Below are positions 10,362 through 20,347 of a DNA stretch of 29,631 nucleotides, in pieces. Position numbers and translations under genes: made by a program. The notes beneath the pieces are model-generated. The model searched no databases and was not told the DNA's origin. It worked only from the letters and a program-made list of their open reading frames with translations. Every line of letters starts with the position of its first letter. Position 1 is the first letter of the stretch. Source of the stretch: Thermomucor indicae-seudaticae (lineage: Eukaryota > Mucoromycota > Mucoromycetes > Mucorales > Lichtheimiaceae); the NCBI GenBank assembly GCA_000787465.1, contig JSYX01000433.1, positions 1-29,631 of the forward strand, in the 5' to 3' direction.

Positions 10362-12000
10362 GGTATGTCCGCATTAAAGAAAGAGCTAGTCCCTGTTGAA
10401 AACGAAAAAAGAAGGTAGATATATTGCCGTTTAACACATCTTGGCTGGACACATATGCTCGGAACGGACAGGTCGCTCGAGGCAAAACGGTGGAAACGGA
10501 AAATCGGAAGAGGGAGAAAGGAAACAAACGAATCCAGGAACAACAACAAGAGGTCGGGTTTCCAAAAATCGAATAACGCATCACATTTCCTAGGTTGCTG
10601 GAGTTTGAGAGATCGTCTTTTGCACTTACGCAATTTGTGCTTCAGAAAGAAGTTCATTGCTCACTGTACGTGGATGGGCTTACCAACTACCACTGTTTCC
10701 CACATGGCTCGCTCATTTGACGAATGCTGGCCACCTTTTTGGAGATAATTACCGTACCGCATGATGATATAGTTGCAGCATTAACATACTCCAAAGGACA
10801 TAGATGTGGACCAAGCTGCAGTCCAAAAAGTAACTCAGAGTATAAACGTGGCGGTGATAGAAGCCAGAACAAGCAGCCATTGGCGCAATGTTGTCCGTTG
10901 GATGGCAGTTGGCAACCTGTAGGATTTCATTAGACGATAACTAATGCGGATTGCACTTCAGGTCTTGCCATTTCTTGCAGAATGATCCAACAACACTATG
11001 CCCCGTCATTTTGCTGCGGGAAAAATCAGGCATCATAGAAATAGAGCAACAATGTTCTTTGTGATAAGAGATGTATCGACCAGATATTGTGTGGTAAGTC
11101 GCAATGATCACGATGCTCGATTCGTTTCTCTGCGAAAGTCGCATCGCCTATTGTGTGTAAGCTTCTCGCCGATGGTAAGTAGCTCATGACTTTTCCACAG
11201 CGTCTGGATACTGGTACTGCTTCTGGCCATAAGTCCACGGCTTACAAGATGGATCTTAAGCGTGAGGCTGTGTAGAGGTTGATCGAAATAGAGTCTTTCA
11301 GTATTCTCCCCAAGGGAAAGGAGGATATCTGCGCGATCCCAATTATTGCCATGCACAAATTTCAATTCCGGAACAGCAGTTGATGAAACCCAAGAGAAAA
11401 GTAAGAAGCCCCCTAAAGGCCAATACATGACAGCTCGGTTGGGTTTGGTCATCGTTTGAAAGACTAAATCTCATACTAATATGACACCGAAAGTAAAACC
11501 CTAACTGTTCTTGCTCTGTAGCAATAGAGTGATTCTGAAAAAGGGCCTTTGCGGCATGGAATGCAAACTTGTTTTCCTTGTCGAGAAATACAAAATGGAC
11601 TTCCCATTTTTCCATCGTGTTAATTGCTTGGACGGAGGCGCAATCAGTAACCGTTTTTGTTGCCTTTGTCCTCCGTCAATCCGAGTTACAAAGCGTCTCG
11701 TATGTAACCCGCATTCAGGACAGCCGTGACTGTCGCATAGATATGTTCTTTGCTATATGTCGACACGACTATGAACTGCAAGAGGGACAGATATACACAG
11801 ACAGGAAAATTTGAGTGGGACACACTTGGTTCATATTGTATGCCGATGGAGCATTTCTCTGTTGCTCATCGTGCAACGTGAGCGGAGATCACTTTGCATG
11901 CAAGTGGAGAAAGTGTGGAAAATGAGGCCTTCAGCATAAGCACAACGCTAACGAAGGATAGGATTTCTCTTTCTTGATCTAAACAATCCGCTTAAAGTAA
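10362..12000. other. Long divergent intergenic region, no supported gene
   Basis: This 1.6-kb stretch separates the divergent MFS transporter (-) and GDSL esterase (+) genes, so it must hold both promoters and 5' leaders. About 10360-10660 is purine-rich on the plus strand and probably includes the MFS leader; a short open frame there (10657-10358, -) runs across the MFS start codon and could act as an upstream frame. The best candidate for a hidden gene is 11452-11108 (-), an open frame of 114 codons with a hydrophobic start, but it matches nothing I know and lacks intron support. I see no repeat, tRNA or transposon end. Confidence 0.5.
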
Positions 12001-13389
12001 ATGCGACACCCACTCACGTTCCTTGTCTTTTGCCATTTGTTTGTTGTTTCTTTGTTACCTCGGAAACTCTTTGCCATGGAAATCAACGTGAACAATCTCG
12101 TTGTTTTCGGTGATTCGTATTCTGGTATGCAGTTTTGCCGCACAATCCAAAACAAAAACAAACGCCAATGTGTATATGACTGTCTAGATGTTGGAAACTT
12201 TCATCGATGGGCAAACGGTCCTGTTTGGAGCGAGAATGTTGCAGTAGGATGGAACGCGGCGCTTTACAGCCTTGCCTACACCGGCGCTGCCTGTGACAAT
12301 GCTTTGTTCCCAAATGTGTCGGACCTGATGCCTAGTCTGCGTGATCAGATCGAAATGTTTTATAACCTTGGTCTGAACATGGATCCAGAGGATACAGTGT
12401 TCGCTGTTTGGGTTGGCATGAACGACATTAAAAAGACATATGAGCAGCAAGGCCTAGGTAAATCACGTAAACTGGAATAGCCCCGTCTTTTTGTTTTCAT
12501 GCTAAACAAATAGTGTGAAAGGAGAACAAGCTGACTTTACAAAGGTTGCGTCCTGCATTACGCAGCAAATCCGCAACCTTCGCAGAGTGTTCCGAGCCAA
12601 GCGCATCATCGTGTTCAATGTGCCACCGCTCGAACGCATGCCTTTCTTTGCAGACAATGACGACGAGCCGACCAAGGAGAAATGGGGCATGGCAGCTCGA
12701 GAAGTGAATCGGTTGTTGCAGCGTAGCGTGACGAGTCTCAACAAGCATCACCATGCGCTTGAGCTTGACTTGGTGGACGTGCACAGTCTCTTGAACGATA
12801 TTCTCGATAATCCGAAAGTGTTTGGATTCGTCAACGCTGTGTCGCCTTATCTTGATGATAATACCTGTTGCAGACGTAATAATAACATTGATGAATACGT
12901 TTGGTGGGACAGAACGCATTGGACTGGAGGTTAGCGTTTTCCCAGGATGACAGGTTATCTGTTTGTCCCCCTGTTAATATCTCTATGTGTTTAGGAGTCC
13001 ATCGGGTGATTGCCAATAGCATTCTCATTGCAGGCTCTTACGAAGGATCGACATTTGTCGATAGCAAGTTGACCAATGTTCAGGCCTTAATTGACCAACC
13101 CAACTCTCGTTTTCGATCGCCCATCTATATCTCACCACCCAACACTGGACTTATTGACCGCCTCGCTGAAGAGATTTCCTCAAGGATGGCAGTACAAGAG
13201 GATCTAAGGGCACAGGAGACGCCTTATCATGCATCCAACCTCTACCTTACATTGACGATTGTGTTGATCATTGCCGTGTTGGTATGGGCTCATCGACGTC
13301 GAGGCCGTGGACGCAGATTGCGCGGTCTTTTGGAGGCGGACGAACCTCTCTTGCGTAATAGAACGCGGGTTTCCCCGCGGGATGACTGA
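12001..13389 (+). CDS. GDSL (SGNH) esterase/lipase with C-terminal membrane anchor
   Basis: A secretory-pathway serine esterase; the natural substrate cannot be told from sequence. Exons: 12001-12124, 12188-12457, 12522-12929, 12995-13389, about 398 residues. Residues 1-25 look like a signal peptide (basic start, then LTFLVFCHLFVVSLL). Block I is VVFGDSYSD with nucleophile Ser39. A YTGAACDN segment supplies the block II glycine region. Block III is VWVGMND (Asn120). The catalytic Asp/His pair is D-R-T-H at about 261-264 (WWDRTHWTGG). Near the C-terminus there is one hydrophobic helix (about 350-366, LYLTLTIVLIIAVLVWAH) followed by an Arg-rich RRRGRGRRLRG tail, so the enzyme is predicted to be type-I anchored with the catalytic domain outside or lumenal. 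The third exon starts after an AAG acceptor, chosen because the nearer TAG would give an immediate stop. Confidence 0.9.
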
Positions 13390-14202
13390 AAACAAGTGGA
13401 ACGATAAATAACCTGTGGCGTAGTTGTTTTTTTTTATTTTGCTGTCTTTCCCACTTTGACAGTTCAAATCATTGTCTGTTCTGGTACTTGCCCATCTGTA
13501 AATACATTGGATTGAAACCGTTCTGTGGTTCTTTTGCTGCATTCTTGAAGAGCTTTCTCTGATGTGCACGAATCACGTCGGAATGCGGGAACAATGACGC
13601 ATCGAATGGGAGAGTTAGATGATTCTCCTGGTGAGGGAGGATATACCAGGATAGAGTCAAACTTTAATCTTTCCCAAAACCCAAATAAAACCTTTTTTAG
13701 CCAAGTGCTTATGTAAATCATGTACGGGTCCAGGTCTTTTCTGATTTTCGTCGGATCTTTTCCCGCCAAAATTAATTAAAATGAATCACAAGCAAGCATA
13801 ATGATCAATGCGGCCAGTGTATGAACATGGATGACACCCGTCTGCTCCCATTCTTCTTCCTTTTGTTCGCTTGAAAAGGAATCGATCTAGCATTGAAATG
13901 GAATAAAAAGTGGGAGGCGGTCCGTGTCCCACCGACCAACCGACCGATTAAGCTTCTGCATTAACCTTCACTTTCACTGACAAACCGGTACGTAACAGGT
14001 TTTTTCTTGCTTTTCTTTTTCTTTTCGAGAAAAACAGCTTGTTTTCTTTTTGAACAAAAAAATGTTTCGATGGAAGCGTCTCTGTCATTGGGAGATCAGA
14101 GATCGCTTCTAGCATGTTTGTGCGTGTGAGCATGAATCCGTTTCCCCCAACCTTTTGATTCTTTTTCTTTGTTGGCGAGCGATCATTAGTGGCCCGTGCT
14201 AA
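13390..14202. other. Intergenic; weak small minus-strand ORF
   Basis: The region carries the 3' end of the GDSL esterase gene and the upstream region of the homeobox gene. On the minus strand there are two overlapping open frames at 13464-13769. One way to join them is an ATG at about 13721, a donor at about 13692 and a CAG acceptor near 13629, giving a 60-odd-residue polypeptide ending KYQNRQ. It has protein-like composition, but I recognise no family and the start is weak, so I do not call it as a gene. The rest is pyrimidine/purine tracts typical of a fungal promoter. Confidence 0.4.
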
Positions 14203-14213
14203 TATATATAAAA
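14203..14213 (+). promoter_or_regulatory. TATA box of the homeobox gene
   Basis: The string TATATATAAAA lies about 50 bases before the ATG at 14261, followed by a pyrimidine-rich stretch (about 14221-14245) where transcription could start. Spacing is right for a TATA box with a very short 5' leader. This also argues for the ATG at 14261 rather than any non-ATG start further upstream, since the frame is open back to 14189. Confidence 0.6.
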
Positions 14214-14260
14214 TACTCCAGACCTTTTTGCGATTCTCTCCTTCCAAGTGGCATTTCGAA

Positions 14261-15985
14261 ATGTTTAATTCTACTTACTGTCAGCCTCACGACGAGTCAT
14301 CTGGCCTCTTGCAGAAACCCAAAGCAATGGAAACCGTTTACAGACCCGTCCAGCTCGTCACTGGACACATGCCTGACTCGGCCGCATCCTCCTGTGATCT
14401 GTCATGGCCAGAAACACCGGAAGAAGACACCGCCCAATGGGCACTGACTGGACCGACGCCCTCCATCACGCTATCATCATCAAGCTCGAGCTCGGAAAGT
14501 GTGGCGTGGTCTCAAGGCACCAGCAGCGGCGGCGGCGGTAGTAGTAGTAGTAGCAGTGACGTGATGGCGATGGATCCTCCCGTTGTCTCGTTGGCCGAGT
14601 TGCTCCATCATTTCCCTGACCTTTCGAGTTTCATTTTCCATCCCCAGTTCGAACTCTTTGCAAGAACCTGGTATGGCTTTCAGCAGAACATTGCACGTGC
14701 AAAGTACCCTGAACAGCGAGCCGCGGTTGGCATGAGCCTTCAGTTGCAAGCAAATCAACTATGCTTATGCTTGCAGCAGCTCTCGACACAAGAGCAGCAG
14801 CAACAGCGGCACCTCGAGGCACAAACAAGCCATATGGTTTCGGCTTTTATTCGACTGAAGCATCGTATCGAAGTCATGCAGCAGGTACTGCAGATCGTCG
14901 AGAACGGTCGTATCTGGCTGGGTCAAGACCCGATTACAACCATCACACCCATCCTCAGACTGGTTCTGAAGCACCGCCAGACCGCCCTCTCTTCTTCTCC
15001 ACTTTTGGATACCTACTACAATCAAAGTGACAACATTCCTGTTCATGGAAATATCCCGTACACGCAGACTGACGCTTTGCTGTCTCCTCCTCCTCCTCCT
15101 CCTCCCTTTTTCTCTACAATGGATCCAAACGCGCTGATCTATCTCCATGACAACAATCAGTTGGCGTTCAGCCAACTTCGCTTGACTCGCGGTAATGATG
15201 ATGATCAGTGCCAGAAACCAAGCTTTGCCGAAAGCTCTTGTCCAAGAAGCCCGAGCGGATACGTTCATCCGGCTGCCTTGATCCAATGGTCCAGTCCCGA
15301 AGGAAAGCAGGGTGCTGCTGTTGACGATCACGGTACGCAAGCAAGTAGTAGCAGTAGCAGCTCGGAGAGTTCAAAAACCGAAACAGGGGAGGATGATGAT
15401 GACAGCGACCCAGAGTATGAAGATGAAGCAAGTAGCTCTGACGACGAAGAAGAAGAAGAAGAAGACGATGATGACGATGATGAGTACAAGGAAGACGGCC
15501 CAGCATGTCGTCAACAACAACCACACCAGCGTCCTCCCCGGGCCACAGCAGGGCGTCGACTACCTCGAAAAACGGGCCAAACCAAGCGTACTCGACAACA
15601 TACGCGTCGTACGGCGACATCCTATGATGCCGAGACGACACACTACCTGAAGTCGGTCTTTTTCAGCATCTACAGCAAGCGCGACAAACTGACAAAGGAG
15701 CAGCGTCGTCAAGTCCAGCAGCGCACGGGACTGAAGCCACGCAACATTACGTATTGGTTCTCAAATCACAAGCGCCGGTTCCAGACGTCGCTCCAGGTGT
15801 TCAAGCAGACGGTACGGGAGAGCAAGGGACGCGTCAAGACGTATGACGACTTTTTGGAATGGCGTCGCAAGCATGGTCTGCCTGATGACGTTATGGAAGA
15901 CGAACTGATGGACTATGAATCGTCGGATGACAAGCAAGACAACAGCAACCCATCGTCATCTGCTGCCTCCATGTTTAAAGAATAG
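14261..15985 (+). CDS. Homeodomain transcription factor, intronless
   Basis: A DNA-binding regulator of unknown targets, presumably nuclear. One uninterrupted frame of 574 residues. The homeodomain is near the C-terminus (about residues 449-510): helix 1 around TTHYLKSVFFSIYSKRDKLT, helix 2 EQRRQVQQRTGL, helix 3 KPRNITYWFSNHKRRF. Trp48, Phe49 and Asn51 of the consensus are present, while position 53 is Lys instead of the usual Arg. Ahead of it lie an acidic tract (about 376-412, long Asp/Glu runs), Ser-rich runs, a proline run (about 276-283) and Gln clusters, typical of fungal activation or linker regions. After the homeodomain a short conserved-looking segment (KTYDDFLEWRRKHGLPDD) precedes an acidic, Ser-rich tail. 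The runs are encoded by near-pure triplet repeats and may vary between strains. Homeodomain mating-type or TALE class cannot be decided from this alone; no TALE three-residue insertion is evident to me. Confidence 0.88.
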   Translation: MFNSTYCQPHDESSGLLQKPKAMETVYRPVQLVTGHMPDSAASSCDLSWPETPEEDTAQWALTGPTPSITLSSSSSSSESVAWSQGTSSGGGGSSSSSSDVMAMDPPVVSLAELLHHFPDLSSFIFHPQFELFARTWYGFQQNIARAKYPEQRAAVGMSLQLQANQLCLCLQQLSTQEQQQQRHLEAQTSHMVSAFIRLKHRIEVMQQVLQIVENGRIWLGQDPITTITPILRLVLKHRQTALSSSPLLDTYYNQSDNIPVHGNIPYTQTDALLSPPPPPPPFFSTMDPNALIYLHDNNQLAFSQLRLTRGNDDDQCQKPSFAESSCPRSPSGYVHPAALIQWSSPEGKQGAAVDDHGTQASSSSSSSESSKTETGEDDDDSDPEYEDEASSSDDEEEEEEDDDDDDEYKEDGPACRQQQPHQRPPRATAGRRLPRKTGQTKRTRQHTRRTATSYDAETTHYLKSVFFSIYSKRDKLTKEQRRQVQQRTGLKPRNITYWFSNHKRRFQTSLQVFKQTVRESKGRVKTYDDFLEWRRKHGLPDDVMEDELMDYESSDDKQDNSNPSSSAASMFKE

Positions 15986-16022
15986 AGTCGCCCCCCTCCC
16001 TTTTTTTGTACATTCTGAACAA

Positions 16023-16028
16023 AATAAA
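16023..16028 (+). terminator. Poly(A) signal of the homeobox gene
   Basis: AATAAA about 38 bases after the homeobox stop codon, preceded by a T-rich run. Position and strand fit a cleavage/polyadenylation signal. Confidence 0.5.
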
Positions 16029-16779
16029 CTTCATGTTACAAAGCTTTATTCAGCATCGTCTGTTGTGCATTGAAAGCGTCATTGCACAATGTGGGTCGTT
16101 CATGATTGGGTGTATACGCGCAGAGGGGGAAGAATTTTTTCTTGCGATGGTACAATGCATGAAAAAGGGGGGAAACTCTGCAGATAGTAGCAGGATCAAA
16201 CTTAGCGTCATTGATTTGGCCCCTGAATACAGCAAAGGCCAAGCCCTGAGTCAAAGAAGTGCAGAAATACTGTCGCTTCAAGGCCTGTGTTATAGGTAAT
16301 AGACACTCAAGGGGATAGATGTCTCAGGTGAAACGTTCCAGAGGATTATGAACGTTTTTCTCTTTTCCGTAAGGTCCATCAAGCAGTCGGGTGTGGGATA
16401 AAAGAATATGACAAGTGGAAAAGCAAATTCACCAATAGAACAGCTTGAAATTGGCTCATGGAATTTGGACTCACCCACGTGATACGGTCGTTTGCGACGC
16501 AAGAAGTGTGCTCGCCAGAGCACGCAGAGGAAACCTTGCGGATTATTCGCTCCGCTGGATCGAACCCGTGATAAAGATTATTGGCGGGTTCAGGTAAGCG
16601 TACTAAGAGCACAATAAAGCTTGTCGGCCAAACAGACGCAGCACGTACATCATTACGTATGACTTCATTTGTTGCCCAGGAACCGTTCGGGATGGGGGTT
16701 ACGAATAAGTATTTCCTCCATCGTTCCTCTCTGCTCTTTCCCCTTTTTTCCTTCTTCTTCTTATTCTTCAACAGATAGA
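16029..16779. other. Intergenic region upstream of betaine lipid synthase
   Basis: I see no supported gene. Open frames on both strands (for example 16006-16299 + and 16828-16379 -) have no recognisable motifs. The last 60 bases before the ATG at 16780 are strongly pyrimidine-rich (CTTCTTCTTCTTATTCTTC type), as is common in fungal 5' leaders. Confidence 0.55.
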
Positions 16780-19474
16780 ATGACGACAAGTCAACGACCT
16801 TCTCCGATTCGTTTTGCCGTGGTTCCATTATGCGTGGGGGCTGCCCACTTTACGCTCAAGCAGAGCATGATCCTAGAGTCCTTTTACATGCAGTATCGCT
16901 GGGCCAACGCGTTCATGCTAAGCATCATTGGGGCGCTGACATTGACTCTTGTCGGTTGGGACTATATCCGGACGCCTCTCATGTTCATGTACTCTTGTTT
17001 CTTCAAGCCTCTTGGACAGCATGGAGATCAGCAGAGTCGACTGGAATCCTTTTACCAGGGTCAAGCCAAAAGTATGTCTTCTTTACCTTTTTTGGGTCTC
17101 TCTCTCTTTTCAAAATAATAATAACTTGTCTCGCTAGTCTACGATGATTCAAGAAAGAAGTTGCTGCGCGGTCGCAAGACCATGCTGAGACTGAGTGCTG
17201 CTCAACTCAAGGAGCAAATGGCCAATGGGACAAGCGACCACAAGCCCATTTGGGTCGACTTGGGAGGCGGAACGGGTAGGCCGAAGCGGGGGGCAGTCAG
17301 GACGTGCTTGCCCCGACCCCTATTTGTTTCTTACAGGGATGGATTACTGACAAGAGTGGCAAAAACTTTAGGCTGGAACATTGAGCAAATGGACGAGTTT
17401 TTCCCTATCGAGAACTTTGACAAAGTGATCTTGGTCGACCTGACGCCGTCCTTGTGTCGCGTCGCTGAGGAGCGCTTCAAGAGGCGCAACTGGAAGAATG
17501 TGATTGTCCTCTGTCAGGATGCGGCCACCTTCGAAGCTCCGTTTGACCTTGAAGGCCGAGTCAGCCTTGTCACCATGTCTTACTCCTGTAAGTGTGTCTT
17601 GTCGATCACATCCGGGGTTACTGTGACTCATGACTCCGCATTTAGTATCGATGATGGACCACTACTACCCTGTTGTGGACCGTATCCAGTCCCTGTTGGC
17701 GCTCGACGGTATCGTTGGCGTCGCTGACTTTTATGTGTCTGGCAAATCCAATGCGCCGGCTGAGAAGTGGTCGCCCCAGCAGAACAGACAATGCAACTGG
17801 TTCATGCGGTTCTTTTGGCATATCTGGTTCGACTTTGACCACATTCACCTCGGGCCTGGCCGCCGCGACTACCTCGAGTACAAGTTTGGCACGATCAAGA
17901 GTCTCAATCGGCGCAACCATTTCGTGATCCCCTACCTGATTCAGATCCCTTACTATGTCTGGATCGGTTGCTCGCACGTCCGTGCAAACTCCTCCGCCTT
18001 GATTCCCGATAACCAGAGCATTTCAAGCAGCAGAAGTAGCAGCTCGGTCGTATCCGTGAACAGAAGAAACAGTGACGCGGAATCAACCACTGGCAGCTTC
18101 ACATTCCAGAACCGTCATTGGCGTCTTGATTACAACCCAAGACTTCCATGCCACACGCAATTCCGATCGTACATTTATGCCTTTACTTGGGAGGACCCGC
18201 GCGTGGATCTGGAGTATTTGAACTTGACCAAGGACGACACGATGCTGGTTATCACTTCGGCCGGTGACAATGCACTCGAATATGCCATTGCAGCACAGCC
18301 GAAATTGATCCACTGTGTGGATATGAACCCTTGTCAGGTAAAAAAAAAATGGAAGAATGATGGTTTGCTTGCGAGCACGGTTTGACATTTCATGTTTTTG
18401 CAGAATCATCTTTTGGAGCTGAAGCTGGCATCGATTGTTTCATTGCAATACAAGGACTTTTGGCGAATGTTTGGAGACGGACGCCATCCAAACTTTAGAA
18501 CGCTTCTGCACGACACGATTTCACCCCATCTTAGTCCGTATGCTTTCCAGTACTGGGTTCAGAACGCTGACCGGTTTTCGCACAAGTTTTACAAGACTGG
18601 CTATTCTGGCTTGGCGCTTGGATTGTTCGAATGGTGGGCGCGGGCCAACGGTATCATGGAGGATGTCAAGAAGATGTGCAGCACAAAGAGCATGGAAGAG
18701 CAGAAGGAGATCTGGAACACGCGGATTCGGCCTGTGCTCTTTTCACCCTTTATTCGCCGTGTTATGGATAACCCGATGTTTATGTGGAACGCACTTGGAG
18801 GTAAGAACATGCTGGGAGCCAATAGGAGAGGACACGATGATTCACTACTAGTGCTATATAGTTCCCATGAACCAGATGAACATGTATTTGCAAGAATGCA
18901 CGACCCGAGAATATATCGAGAACACCCTTGATCCTATCCCTTCCCGATCCTTGTTTTCCAACGACCAATACTTTTACCATCTCTGCATGATGCAGCATTA
19001 CACTCCCGAATCCTGTCCTACCTATCTGACGCCGAAAGGCTTTGAAACCCTCAAGGTAAGCGCACCAGCCAAAGCGGCAAGTACGCCAGCTGGCTGGCTG
19101 ACTGACTGACTGTTGGATAATAACAGAACACGAATGCTCTGGATGCTTTCCGCTTACACACCAACTCCATTCTCGATACCTTACGAAGCTTACCCGAGTC
19201 CCATCTGACACGGCTTGTGGTCATGGACCATATGGATTGGTTTGACCCTAACAGCCATGACGAGCTTGAGCAAGAAATCTGCGAGATGGCGAGAGCTCTG
19301 CAAATGAACGGACAAGTGTTTTGGAGAAGCGCAGGCACTCGACCCTGGTACAATGCCTTGTTCGAGAAGCACGGCTTTAAAGTCGAACCGCTGGCGATCC
19401 GGAAACCTGGCGAATCCATAGACCGTGTCAATATGTATGCTAGCTTTTACCGCGCAACATTAGTTCGAAAGTGA
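16780..19474 (+). CDS. BTA1: Betaine lipid (DGTS) synthase, Bta1-type fusion
   Basis: Makes diacylglyceryl-trimethylhomoserine from diacylglycerol and S-adenosylmethionine: a 3-amino-3-carboxypropyl transfer (BtaA activity) then three N-methylations (BtaB activity), on ER membranes. Exons: 16780-17071, 17138-17275, 17372-17587, 17646-18337, 18404-18800, 18862-19055, 19127-19474, about 758 residues. Hydrophobic segments occur at about residues 40-75. The methyltransferase half comes first, with SAM motif VDLGGGTG (about 137-144) and VILVDLTPSLC. The second half is BtaA-like: FRSYIYAFTWEDPRVDLEYL, LVITSAGDNALEYA, HCVDMNPCQ, HLLELKLASI, and near the end VVMDHMDWFDP and WRSAGTRPWYN. This BtaB-then-BtaA order is the fungal Bta1 arrangement. 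The second intron (17276-17371) is 96 nt, a multiple of three, and has no in-frame stop, so its retention would insert 32 residues right after the SAM motif. Confidence 0.93.
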
Positions 19475-19534
19475 AAATCCCCTCCGCTCTTGTATAAACG
19501 AGGAAGCCCCACCCCATCCCTGTGAATAATCCGA

Positions 19535-19546
19535 ATATATATATAA

Positions 19547-19591
<45 letters not shown>
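19535..19591. repeat. AT dinucleotide microsatellite
   Basis: About 57 bases of almost pure AT alternation just after the Bta1 stop codon; the uninterrupted (AT)n core is 19557-19590, 17 units. Such tracts are length-variable by replication slippage and form cruciforms easily. It lies in the 3' flank of Bta1, before the likely poly(A) signal, so it may be transcribed. Confidence 0.95.
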
Positions 19592-19594
<3 letters not shown>

Positions 19595-20347
19595 GATAGT
19601 ATTTTATTCCTATGTAACTCGTCACTGCTGAATATGCTCCTTGTTCTGTTTGCCAACCGATGAAACAAGTGTCTTGTACGTATAGGAAAATAAAGTGGCA
19701 GCTCTGTCGATCTGGGTGATCTATGTCAGCGATGATTCTGGGTCAAGGAAAGACAGACGAGCAAAAACAAGGCTACGGTAGATAGTCCTTATATATCATG
19801 GACCGCTTTACGTGGATTCTAGTGTCTGCAGGTAAGTAGTTGTTGAAGACTAACTATTCAACTTAAACCACCGCCTTGGTCATTAAGGTAGTAGCCTACA
19901 ACTTTTGCACGTGACCAATTAGAAACCCAAGTTCGTCGTTTTGCACTCTCGCGTCGTGTCTAATATAGTGCAGGGAAGGTGAGATTAAGCGACGCTTCTG
20001 CAACTATATCACGCACAAATGCCAGATCCCTTTTCTTTTCTTGTTCTCCTATCCGATTCCCAGCTGTGAAAGATAGTTATTCTGGCATGCAGCAAGGAGA
20101 CGCATAACGAGGGTTCGGAAAAAGTCGAAAATTGCTCTGAACGGAAACCAAATCATGCAAAGAAGTATACTCTGTAACGTTGTTAAATGGTCTTTTTTCA
20201 TTGGCTATAATATGGAAAAAAGGACTCTTCGTAAACAGATAATATTGCTCAAAATTTCTTTGCTGACAATGAGTGGTTGATATTCTAAGTTGAGTTTTGG
20301 GCAGCATCCTTGTCTAACTCGGTTCTGTGAGATAGTCGAGGGTGCGG
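19592..20347. other. Intergenic between convergent Bta1 and Pex14
   Basis: The stretch contains the 3' ends of the two convergent genes. A plausible plus-strand poly(A) signal is at 19689-19694. Nothing between about 19720 and 20340 looks coding; there is no repeat or RNA gene I can name. Confidence 0.55.
19689..19694 (+). terminator. Likely poly(A) signal of betaine lipid synthase
   Basis: AATAAA about 215 bases after the Bta1 stop and about 100 bases past the AT microsatellite. This is the nearest canonical signal on this strand; usage is inferred. Confidence 0.35.

Noticed and set aside
10358..10657. 100-codon minus-strand open frame before the MFS gene, as a gene
   Set aside because: It overlaps the MFS start codon in another frame and is Arg/Phe/Ser-rich without motif; at most an upstream frame in the leader.
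14189..14260. Extension of the homeobox protein upstream of 14261
   Set aside because: There is no ATG in this part of the frame, and the TATA box lies inside it.
14765..15340. 191-codon minus-strand open frame
   Set aside because: It is a shadow of the homeobox gene; its composition mirrors the repeated codons on the other strand.
19557..19590. AT tract as a replication origin or centromere element
   Set aside because: A simple dinucleotide repeat alone is no evidence for either; it is better described as a microsatellite.
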